NCBI GenBank assembly: GCA_022573605.1
Contig: JACZTQ010000086.1
Span: 1 to 10,734, forward strand
Direction of reading: 5' to 3'
Length of the DNA: 10,734 nt
DNA from: Pseudomonadota bacterium
Lineage (GTDB): Bacteria > Pseudomonadota > Alphaproteobacteria > Rhodobacterales > Rhodobacteraceae
Below the pieces are notes generated by a model. It was not told the DNA's origin. It saw only the letters and a program-made list of their open reading frames with translations, and searched no databases. The translations under genes and the position numbers were made by a program. Of this stretch, positions 1-5,403 are shown in pieces; positions within the stretch are counted from its first letter, which is position 1, and every line of letters starts with the position of its first letter.

Positions 1-506
1 ACGGGGACCTGGTGGTGGCCGACCGGATCGTCGTCGCCGCCGGACTGGGCAGCGCCGCGCTGCTGGGTCTTCCGGTCGATCCGGTTCCCGGCCTGATGGT
101 CCTGACCACGCCGATCCGCGCCCGGATTTCCCATCTGCTGGCGCCGCCCGGGCTGCTGCTGTTGCAGGACGCCGGGGGCCGCATCCTGTGCGGCGGCGAG
201 GCCGGCGGCTCGGCGCTGGATCGCGATCCGGCGGAGATCGCGAACGATCTGGTCGCGCGGGTCGGGGCACTGTTCGGGGAGGCGGATCTCGGGCTCGAGC
301 GGGTCGTCATCGGCCATCGCCCGACGCCCGCCGACGGACACCCGATCATCGGCCCCGTGCCGGGCTGGGACGGGGTTTACGTGGCGGTGATGCATTCCGG
401 AGTGACGCTGGCGCCCGGCGTGGCCGAGCTGGTCGCGGGCGAGGTGCTGGATGGTAGTGAGGCGGACCTGTTGGCGCCCTTCAGGCCCGACCGGTTCAGC
501 GGCTGA
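1..506 (+). CDS. FAD-dependent oxidoreductase (DAO family), C-terminal part
   Basis: The gene enters from the left edge, reading in the frame that begins at base 3, and ends at TGA 504-506. The first visible residues (GDLVVADRIVVAAGLGS) match the segment near the end of the FAD-binding fold in glycine/D-amino-acid oxidase-type (DAO) flavoenzymes, where a VVAAG turn contacts FAD. The tail contains PTPADGHPIIGPVPGWDGVYVA and HSGVTLAPGVAELVAGEVLDG, the classic closing block of DAO enzymes that packs over the cofactor. Such proteins oxidise amines or amino acids with release of a hydrogen peroxide or with electron transfer. The substrate cannot be read from the fragment. The N-terminal GxGxxG motif lies outside the window. 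It runs in the same direction as the SDR gene 113 bp downstream, so the two may be co-expressed. Confidence 0.85.
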   Translation, partial: GDLVVADRIVVAAGLGSAALLGLPVDPVPGLMVLTTPIRARISHLLAPPGLLLLQDAGGRILCGGEAGGSALDRDPAEIANDLVARVGALFGEADLGLERVVIGHRPTPADGHPIIGPVPGWDGVYVAVMHSGVTLAPGVAELVAGEVLDGSEADLLAPFRPDRFSG

Positions 507-512
507 TACCAA

Positions 513-530
513 GGTTCACGCCGGTGAACC
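513..530. promoter_or_regulatory. Interrupted palindrome (possible operator or short terminator)
   Basis: GGTTCAC (513-519) and GTGAACC (524-530) form a perfect 7-bp dyad around a GCCG centre. It lies 7 bp after the stop of the upstream oxidoreductase gene and about 90 bp before the ATG of the SDR gene. There is no T run after it, so a strong terminator is unlikely. Its size and symmetry fit a LacI- or GntR-type operator, which would suit a sugar-acid gene, but this is inference. Confidence 0.35.
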
Positions 531-619
531 TGCCATACAGCGCGCTTCCATCGCCCCGCCGGCCATTGCATGATGCGCTCCGCCCGACCCATGACCCAAC
601 CCCCGACCCGGAGACGCGC

Positions 620-1429
620 ATGCCCCGTTTCAACCGACTGCTGATCACCGGCGCTGCCGGCAACCTCGGCGCCGTGCTGCGCCAGGGCCTGGCGCCGCTC
701 GCCACCACGCTACGCCTGACCGACCGGGCCGGCATGGGCGAGGCGGCGGCGCACGAGGAAATCATGCCGGCGGAGTTGAGCGATTTTGACGCCATCATGG
801 CGGTGGTGAAGGACTGCGACGCGGTGGTGCATTTCGGCGCCGCGCCGATGGAGAAGCCCTGGGCCGAGATCCTGAACTCCTCGATCATCGGCGGCTACAA
901 TGTCTACGAGGCGGCCCGGCGCCACGGCGTCCGGCGCATCGTCTACGCCAGCTCGATCCACGCGGTGGGCTATGTCCGGCGCGAGGAGGGCGCCGACACC
1001 CATACCGGGCACCGGCCGGACACGCTCTATGGGCTCTCGAAATGTTTCGTCGAGGACCTGGCGAGCCTGTATTTCCACAAGTTCGGCATCGAATCGGCTT
1101 GTGTGCGGATCAACTCCTGTTTCCCGGAGCCCGCCGACCGGCGCCACCTGGCGACCTGGCTGAGCTTTCGCGACCTGGTGCAGCTGGTCACCCGCTGCCT
1201 GGTCGCCGAGCGCATCGGACATACGGTGGTCTACGGCATCTCCGACAACCGCGAGCGTTTCTTCTCCAACGAGAAGGCGGCGCATCTGGGCTACCAGCCG
1301 CAGGACAGCGCCGAGGATTACCGGGAAAAGGTCGAGGCGAAATGCCCGCCCGGCGATCCGTTCGCGCCGGATATCGAGTTCGTGGGCGGGTTCTTGTGTG
1401 CGGTGGGGCATCCGGACGACGAGGCCTAG
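620..1429 (+). CDS. NAD-dependent uronate dehydrogenase-like SDR enzyme
   Basis: This 269-aa extended short-chain dehydrogenase starts at ATG 620, which puts the Rossmann glycine motif G11-A-A-G14-N-L-G17 at its usual place. An in-frame GTG at 524 would add 32 residues with no domain role. D35 at the end of beta-2 favours NAD over NADP. The catalytic block reads S111-S112 with Y137-GLS-K141. Length and motifs (HFGAAPMEKPW, NIYEAAR-like, RINSCFPEP, YGLSKC) match, from memory, bacterial uronate dehydrogenases that oxidise D-galacturonate or D-glucuronate to aldarolactones in the cytoplasm. One difference stands out: the residue after the catalytic serine, Asn in the known enzyme (ASSNH), is Ile113 here (ASSIH), so the substrate may differ. 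Alternative: another NAD-dependent sugar epimerase or dehydratase. The fold is certain; the substrate is not. Confidence 0.8.
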   Translation: MPRFNRLLITGAAGNLGAVLRQGLAPLATTLRLTDRAGMGEAAAHEEIMPAELSDFDAIMAVVKDCDAVVHFGAAPMEKPWAEILNSSIIGGYNVYEAARRHGVRRIVYASSIHAVGYVRREEGADTHTGHRPDTLYGLSKCFVEDLASLYFHKFGIESACVRINSCFPEPADRRHLATWLSFRDLVQLVTRCLVAERIGHTVVYGISDNRERFFSNEKAAHLGYQPQDSAEDYREKVEAKCPPGDPFAPDIEFVGGFLCAVGHPDDEA

Positions 1430-1485
1430 GGCCGCCCGCATACCCAGTCCCCCCTGCCCCCGGGTTTTCGGCGGCGCGCAAAGCA

Positions 1486-1515
1486 AAAGGCCGCGCCCGG
1501 TCGGGTGCGGCCTTT
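1486..1515 (-). terminator. Rho-independent terminator of rpmJ
   Basis: AAAGGCCGC (1486-1494) pairs with GCGGCCTTT (1507-1515), and the inner CCCG/CGGG (1496-1499, 1502-1505) extends the stem to a long GC-rich hairpin. Read on the minus strand it ends in CCTTTTGC, 25 bp past the rpmJ stop codon. The symmetric A/T ends could also stop plus-strand transcripts from the SDR gene. Confidence 0.75.
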
Positions 1516-1540
1516 CGGCAGCCGGTATCGAGCCGGGGCG

Positions 1541-1666
1541 TCAGCCCTGGCGGGCCTTGAACCGGCGCTGGGTCTTGTTGATCACGTAGACGCGGCCCTT
1601 GCGGCGCACGATGCGGCAGTCGCGGTGGCGCGATTTGAGCGATCTCAGCGAGTTCTTGACCTTCAT
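1541..1666 (-). CDS. rpmJ: Large ribosomal subunit protein L36 (zinc-free type)
   Basis: A 41-aa basic protein beginning MKVKNSLRSLK and ending RRFKARQG, the L36 signature. L36 sits in the 50S subunit near the peptidyl-transferase region and helps organise 23S rRNA. The usual zinc-ribbon form carries three Cys and one His. Here only C17 remains, so this is the longer, zinc-independent (C-minus, YkgO-like) form that is normal in alphaproteobacteria. The start ATG at 1666-1664 follows AGGACGACGGAGCC, a recognisable ribosome-binding region. The gene stands alone with its own promoter about 100 bp upstream and a hairpin terminator downstream. It is too short to be found reliably by gene callers. 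Confidence 0.95.
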   Translation of the reverse strand: MKVKNSLRSLKSRHRDCRIVRRKGRVYVINKTQRRFKARQG

Positions 1667-1766
1667 GGCTCCGTCGTCCTCGATCCTGTCCCGGTCCGGG
1701 CGCCGGGCGGCGCGGCGGGAGTAAATTTCACGCGGCTGCCAGGGCGGACCCGGCACCGGAGGCGTC

Positions 1767-1795
1767 TCTATAGCGGCGGGCCTGCGCGATGGCAA
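1767..1795 (-). promoter_or_regulatory. Sigma70-like promoter of rpmJ
   Basis: On the minus strand, TTGCCA (1795-1790) and TATAGA (1772-1767) are separated by exactly 17 bp. The start of transcription would fall near 1760, giving a leader of about 95 nt before rpmJ. The -35 box lies just past the stop codon of the upstream secreted-protein gene, so rpmJ is transcribed independently of it. Confidence 0.65.
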
Positions 1796-1809
1796 GGGGG
1801 GCCGGGCCG

Positions 1810-2304
1810 CTAGCGCGCCAGATAGATCGTCACATTGGCGACCGCCCCGGGCGACAGGCCCAGCCCCCTGCCGGCCTCGGCCGACAGCTCCGCCAGGCTG
1901 CCCGCGGCGGCCTCGCGCCAGACGAGCCGGGCCTCGACCGTCAGCCCGCTGACGGTATCGGTCACCCAGGCGATGGCGCCGGCCTCGACGAACGGCCCGG
2001 CGATCCAGGCGCCCTCGCCCGCCGCCGCGCCGCCGACGATCACCGGCGTGAACCCGACCCAGCGGGCGCTGGACAGCGACGGCGCGGCGGGCGGACCGGG
2101 CGCCGGCTGGCCGGGTCCGGCTTCGGTTGGCGGGTCCGGCGCGGCGGCGTCCTCGCCATCCGAAGTGAGCCGCTCCACCGCCCCGGAGATGCCGGACCAG
2201 AGGGATTCGAAGAAGGAGGGATCGTCCGTGGTCTGAGCCAGCGCGGCGGCGGGCGGCAGCGCCGCCAAGGCGGCGCCGAGAGCCAGGCCCGACCATCGCG
2301 CCAT
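1810..2304 (-). CDS. Secreted protein with possible RlpA-like double-psi beta-barrel domain
   Basis: A 164-aa protein with a Sec signal peptide (MARW, hydrophobic Ala/Leu run, likely cut after A23 in ALA-Q), so it is probably periplasmic. ATG 2304-2302 is chosen because GGGAGGA lies just upstream and the signal peptide begins there; an in-frame extension to 2448 would bury it. Residues 53-76 are a Pro/Ala/Gly-rich linker. The C-terminal part (about 82-164) has a pattern, AELSAEAGRGLGLSPGAVANVTIYL, that faintly resembles the end of RlpA-type double-psi beta-barrels, which bind or cleave peptidoglycan. I see no catalytic Asp/His pair that would prove enzymatic activity. It could equally be an uncharacterised envelope protein. 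It is divergent from the PLP enzyme gene. Confidence 0.7.
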   Translation of the reverse strand: MARWSGLALGAALAALPPAAALAQTTDDPSFFESLWSGISGAVERLTSDGEDAAAPDPPTEAGPGQPAPGPPAAPSLSSARWVGFTPVIVGGAAAGEGAWIAGPFVEAGAIAWVTDTVSGLTVEARLVWREAAAGSLAELSAEAGRGLGLSPGAVANVTIYLAR

Positions 2305-2421
2305 CGCATTCCTCCCGGCCCGGGTCTCGCCGCCGAAGCCGGCCGGGCCCCGGATCGGGCGCTTGCCGGCGCGCCCCGCCCGCCCGCGGCGCAGGCGCCT
2401 CGACGGGTCGAAAAATCCGGC

Positions 2422-2451
2422 TTGCACCTTGTGCGCTCCGATCGGCATGTT
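2422..2451 (+). promoter_or_regulatory. Weak candidate promoter of the DegT-family gene
   Basis: TTGCAC (2422-2427) is followed 18 bp later by CATGTT (2446-2451). The -10 match is poor. If used, transcription would start just before the hairpin at 2460-2485, placing that hairpin at the very 5' end of the mRNA. Confidence 0.25.
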
Positions 2452-2459
2452 AAGAGGCC

Positions 2460-2485
2460 CTTTCGGGGGCGAGGGCCCCCGAAAG
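2460..2485 (+). promoter_or_regulatory. 11-bp perfect hairpin in the 5' leader of the DegT-family gene
   Basis: CTTTCGGGGGC (2460-2470) and GCCCCCGAAAG (2475-2485) form a perfect stem with a 4-nt loop, 24 bp before the ATG at 2510. No T run follows on either strand, so it is not a standard terminator. It could protect the mRNA 5' end or be a site for a regulator. Confidence 0.5.
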
Positions 2486-2509
2486 CACGGTCACGGGGTG
2501 GTTAGACTT

Positions 2510-3805
2510 ATGTGGGCGAGAACTCAACTCAAGATCGGCTGGCTCGACTTGCTGGCGGGCGCGATTTCAACCGTTCACGCTGCCGATCGCGACAAGCTGG
2601 TGCGCCAGGTCGAGGCCTACTGGGACAGCAGCGGCGACACCATGGCCGCCTATTCGGTGCGCTCCGGATTCGACCTGCTGTTGCAGTCGATGGCGCTCGA
2701 GCCGGGCGACGAGGTCATCTTCTCCGCCCTCAACGTCAAGGGCATGGTCAAGATCGTGCGCAAGCTGGGGCTGGTGCCGGTGCCGGTCGATCTCGACATC
2801 GGCCATTTCGCGCCGTCGCTGGAGCGCCTGAAGGCCGCCATCACGCCGCGCTCGCGGGTGCTGGTGGTGGCGCATCTGTTCGGCGCCCGGCTCGAGCTCG
2901 ATCCGGTCTTCGAGCTGGCCCGCGAGCACGGCATCCTGATCGCCGAGGATTGCGCCCAGGCCTTCAGCGGGCGCGGCTATCCGGGCCACCCGAAGGCCGA
3001 TGTGGCGATGTTCTCGTTCGGGCCGCTGAAGACCGCGACGGCGCTGGGCGGCGCCCTGATCCGGGTCCGCGACACGGCGCTGCTGGCGCGCATGCGCGCC
3101 CTTCAGGCGGACTATCCGATGCAGACCAACGCCAAGCAGCGCAAGCGGGTGATGCAGTTCGCCGTGATGAAGATCGTCACCTCGCGGCTGGTGTTGCAGG
3201 CGATCCATCGCATCTTCGCCGCCCGCGGGCGCGACTACGAGGACGCCATCGCCGACAACGTGCGCAACGTGGCGCCGCTCACCGGCCTCAAGAACATGCG
3301 CTTCCGGCCCTCGCCGGCGATGCTGGCGATGATGGCGCGCCGCCTCGGCCGGTTCCGCGAGGAGACGCTGGAGGCGCGCGCCGAGAAGGGCCGCAGGCTG
3401 CGCCAGGGCCTCGGCGACGCGGTGGTGATGCCGGGCGACGGCAACACCCATCACGACTACTGGGTGTTCCCGATCCTGGTCGACGACACGGCGGCGTTCG
3501 TCAAGGCGATGCGGGCCGAAGGGTTCGACACCTCCAACCTGCCCCGCTCGCAGGCGGTTTCGGCGCCGCCGGACCGGCCGCAGCTCGAAGCCTCGATCGC
3601 CGCCCGGGCGCTCGCCGACCTGGTCATCGTGCCCTGCTATCCGGGCATGCCGGATGCCGAGATCGAGCGCGAGGCGAGGGTGATCAGGGAGATCGTTCAG
3701 CGCCTCGGCGCCAGCCGCACCCGCGCCTATGCGGACGCGGTGCCGGCACCGGTGGCCGCGCTCCCGGAGACGGCAACGGAACAGGGCGCCGAAGCGCCCC
3801 GGTAA
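2510..3805 (+). CDS. DegT/DnrJ/EryC1/StrS-family PLP-dependent aminotransferase
   Basis: A 431-aa fold-type I PLP enzyme. Family blocks run in order: SVRSGFDLLLQSMALEPGDEVIF (cofactor phosphate loop, about 49-71), VLVVAHLFGA (117-126), AEDCAQAFSG (145-154, with D147 expected to bind the PLP ring nitrogen and Q150 beside it) and SFGPLKTATALGGAL (169-183), with K174 the expected Schiff-base lysine. Known members mostly transaminate keto sugars on nucleotide carriers for surface polysaccharides or antibiotics. No sugar-nucleotide gene is nearby, so the substrate is unknown. The usual glycine-rich GEGG after the lysine is replaced by ALGG. ATG 2510 has a weak GGGGTGG ahead of it; upstream in-frame starts (2363, 2447) read through a low-complexity stretch and the hairpin and are less likely. 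The C-terminal 25 residues are Ala/Pro/Glu-rich and probably disordered. Confidence 0.85.
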   Translation: MWARTQLKIGWLDLLAGAISTVHAADRDKLVRQVEAYWDSSGDTMAAYSVRSGFDLLLQSMALEPGDEVIFSALNVKGMVKIVRKLGLVPVPVDLDIGHFAPSLERLKAAITPRSRVLVVAHLFGARLELDPVFELAREHGILIAEDCAQAFSGRGYPGHPKADVAMFSFGPLKTATALGGALIRVRDTALLARMRALQADYPMQTNAKQRKRVMQFAVMKIVTSRLVLQAIHRIFAARGRDYEDAIADNVRNVAPLTGLKNMRFRPSPAMLAMMARRLGRFREETLEARAEKGRRLRQGLGDAVVMPGDGNTHHDYWVFPILVDDTAAFVKAMRAEGFDTSNLPRSQAVSAPPDRPQLEASIAARALADLVIVPCYPGMPDAEIEREARVIREIVQRLGASRTRAYADAVPAPVAALPETATEQGAEAPR

Positions 3806-3855
3806 TCCCGTTCGTCATCTCCGATGACCGATGCCGCGCTGTTTTATGCGCCTGT

Positions 3856-3882
3856 CCCAAAATCCGCTTCGCGTCTTTTGGG
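3856..3882 (+). terminator. Hairpin downstream of the DegT-family gene
   Basis: CCCAAAA (3856-3862) and TTTTGGG (3876-3882) form a 7-bp perfect stem about 50 bp after the stop codon. The T-rich right arm fits a weak terminator. It directly abuts the large inverted repeat and may be part of the same element. Confidence 0.4.
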
Positions 3883-3884
3883 CG

Positions 3885-3976
3885 CGCCGCCCCCCACCCC
3901 ACCTCCCCGCCCAACCACCGATGTTACCTCGGTGGATGATCGGTGGTTGGGCGGGGAGGTGGGGTGGGGGGCGGCG
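3885..3976. repeat. Perfect 38-bp inverted repeat between convergent genes
   Basis: Bases 3885-3922 and 3939-3976 are exact reverse complements, with a 16-bp spacer. The left arm is C-rich (CCCCCACCCCACCTCCCCGC within it), the right arm G-rich, so a transcript from either strand would fold into a very stable stem. Inside it, CCACCGA (3915-3921) can instead pair with TCGGTGG (3929-3935). AAATCCGC occurs at 3860-3867 and again at 3981-3988, and its complement at 3992-3999, giving an outer frame. The element fills the junction between the PLP enzyme gene and rplT, so it can block read-through in both directions. It also looks like a REP- or MITE-type dispersed palindrome, which needs the rest of the genome to test. 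Confidence 0.8.
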
Positions 3977-3979
3977 CCG

Positions 3980-4000
3980 GAAATCCGCAAAGCGGATTTC
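3980..4000. terminator. Short hairpin beyond the rplT stop codon
   Basis: GAAATCCGC (3980-3988) and GCGGATTTC (3992-4000) form a 9-bp stem with a 3-nt AAA loop, 24 bp past the rplT stop on the minus strand. There is no clear U tract after it. Together with the neighbouring 38-bp repeat it likely ends the rpmI-rplT transcript. Confidence 0.5.
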
Positions 4001-4024
4001 GTCACGGGCAAAAACCAGCCGACG

Positions 4025-4387
4025 TCAGGCCAGCGCCGCCTTTGCCTTGTCGACGATGGTGGCGAAAGCGGCGGGCTCGCGCACCGCCAGGTCGGCCAGC
4101 ACCTTGCGGTCCACCTCGATGCCCGACCTGGCCAGGCCGTTGATGAAACGCGAATAGGTCAGGCTGTCGTCATGGGCGCGCACCGCGGCGTTGATCCGCT
4201 GGATCCACAGGGCGCGGAAGTTGCGCTTGCGGACCTTGCGGTCGCGGGTCGCGTATTGCATCGCCTTCTCGACCGCCTGCTTGGCGGTGCGCACGGTGCG
4301 CGAGCGGGCGCCGTAGTAACCCTTGGCCTTGCCGAGGATCTTGCGATGACGGGAACGGGCGGCGGGGCCGCCTTTGACTCTGGACAT
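4025..4387 (-). CDS. rplT: Large ribosomal subunit protein L20
   Basis: A 120-aa basic protein starting MSRVKGG and carrying the L20 hallmarks RKILGKAKGYYGARSRT and LWIQRINAAVRAHD (YSRFINGL follows). L20 binds 23S rRNA early in 50S assembly, and in many bacteria it also represses its own operon by binding the mRNA. The length is the family norm. ATG 4387-4385 follows ACCGGAGGCGCC, a good ribosome-binding site. It lies 12 bp downstream of rpmI in the same direction, the conserved L35-L20 pair. The partner usually found after it, pheS, is absent; the next gene is convergent. Confidence 0.97.
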   Translation of the reverse strand: MSRVKGGPAARSRHRKILGKAKGYYGARSRTVRTAKQAVEKAMQYATRDRKVRKRNFRALWIQRINAAVRAHDDSLTYSRFINGLARSGIEVDRKVLADLAVREPAAFATIVDKAKAALA

Positions 4388-4399
4388 GGGCGCCTCCGG

Positions 4400-4597
4400 T
4401 CAGCCGTAGGGAAGGAATTGCTTGACGATCTTTTCATCCTGCGGCGACAGCACGCGCATGCCGCGCGAGTTTCGGATGAACTTCTGCGTCCGCTTGATCA
4501 TGCCGTGGCGCTTGCCGGCGTGGGCGACCTTGATGCGGCCGGTCGCGGTGACCTTGAAGCGCTTCTTGGCGCCCGACTTGGTCTTCATCTTGGGCAT
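4400..4597 (-). CDS. rpmI: Large ribosomal subunit protein L35
   Basis: A 65-aa basic protein starting MPKMKTKSGAKKRF and ending KIVKQFLPYG, full length for L35 of the 50S subunit. The start ATG 4597-4595 follows CCAGGAGACG, with AGGAG correctly spaced. It is first in the rpmI-rplT operon. infC, which precedes rpmI in many bacteria, is not present; instead a promoter lies about 80 bp upstream and beyond it an AT-rich region leads into the divergent tadE-like gene. Confidence 0.97.
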   Translation of the reverse strand: MPKMKTKSGAKKRFKVTATGRIKVAHAGKRHGMIKRTQKFIRNSRGMRVLSPQDEKIVKQFLPYG

Positions 4598-4677
4598 TTT
4601 CGTCTCCTGGCGTGCGAACGATTCAAGAAGCGCCTCGGCAGCCCTTACCGGCCGGACGCTCCGTGTGGCGAGCGCGG

Positions 4678-4706
4678 CTTATAGACGCCGCTTCCCAGGT
4701 TGGCAA
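4678..4706 (-). promoter_or_regulatory. Sigma70-like promoter of rpmI-rplT
   Basis: On the minus strand TTGCCA (4706-4701) and TATAAG (4683-4678) are 17 bp apart, nearly the same boxes and spacing as the rpmJ promoter. Transcription would start near 4671 and leave a leader of roughly 74 nt, long enough for an L20-type autoregulatory structure, though I did not find a clear one. Confidence 0.65.
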
Positions 4707-4744
4707 GCGGCGCGGCAAACGGCAGGGCTATCAGACCGGACAAG

Positions 4745-4965
4745 GCGCCTTTCCGACTCACCAGAGTCACGTATCGATAAAAACACGCATAAGGAGAGTA
4801 TTCGATACATTTACTCGCCAATATAGAACAATCCTTCATGTCATTTTCAAAGAATCTTATTAAATAAACCGCTATGAAGGGCTAATTTACTATGATTCGT
4901 TATCGTAATGTGGCGAAAATCTGTTATGTTTAGCATGTGGAGTATAACGATTCGGGAGCAAGGCT
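4745..4965 (+). promoter_or_regulatory. AT-rich upstream region of the tadE-like gene, with a dyad
   Basis: This stretch is far lower in GC than its flanks and has no gene. It holds GTATCGA (4771-4777) and its exact complement TCGATAC (4802-4808), about three helical turns apart, and a small hairpin GACTC/GAGTC (4755-4759, 4764-4768). AGAGTATTCGA at 4795-4805 matches one arm of the dyad upstream of the third tadG-like copy (8750-8760), but the other arm is missing. I cannot name a convincing -35/-10 pair. The GTG start at 4966 is preceded by GGGAG and AAGG. Confidence 0.5.
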
Positions 4966-5382
4966 GTGCTATATCGCGATAAATTCCGTTGGCCAGGGGT
5001 GGCGCAATTCCTGCGCGACGATCATGGCTCGGCGACGATCGAGTTCGTGCTGTGGGTGCCGATCTTCGTCGTCATCCTGGTGGCGGCCACGGACGCCACC
5101 GTTCTCTACTTGCACCACACCGAGATGTGGAACGTCTCGCGCGATGTCGCGCGGCGCGTCGCGGTCGGTGACATGACCGAAGCCGATGCCGTCAACGCGG
5201 TGGGGAACGAGATGTTCCTCTACAGCCGCGCCTATACGGTATGGACGTCCGATCCGGCGGACCTCGATGTCCAGATCATGATCCAGACCAGTGTCAGGGA
5301 CGCCAGCGTGTTCGGCTTCTTCGAGCCGGTCCTGGACCGCTACCTGACCGCCATGGTCACCATGCGCCGGGAGCCGATCTGA
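4966..5382 (+). CDS. TadE-like pseudopilin
   Basis: A 138-aa protein with the TadE-type N-terminus: a short basic leader, then G21-SATIEF, a class IV prepilin peptidase site (cut after Gly, Glu at +5, aromatic at +6), then a hydrophobic helix (about 25-45: VLWVPIFVVILVAATDATVLYL). In Tad systems TadE is processed by TadV and acts as a minor pilin needed to build Flp pili at the inner membrane. The remaining residues form a small soluble domain. The GTG start gives the normal leader length. It is followed after 21 bp by the first tadG-like gene, so the two are very probably one operon. The rest of a tad locus (flp, cpaB, rcpA, tadABC) is not in the window. Confidence 0.85.
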   Translation: MLYRDKFRWPGVAQFLRDDHGSATIEFVLWVPIFVVILVAATDATVLYLHHTEMWNVSRDVARRVAVGDMTEADAVNAVGNEMFLYSRAYTVWTSDPADLDVQIMIQTSVRDASVFGFFEPVLDRYLTAMVTMRREPI

Positions 5383-5403
5383 GCCAATAGGGGGAGGTCA
5401 GAT

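Noticed and set aside
1667..2296. Extended minus-strand frame fused in front of rpmJ
   Set aside because: The extra residues are a shadow frame of the secreted-protein gene. L36 starts at MKVKN with its own ribosome-binding site and promoter.
3824..4684. Long plus-strand open frame across the inverted repeat, rplT and rpmI
   Set aside because: It is the complement of two certain ribosomal protein genes.
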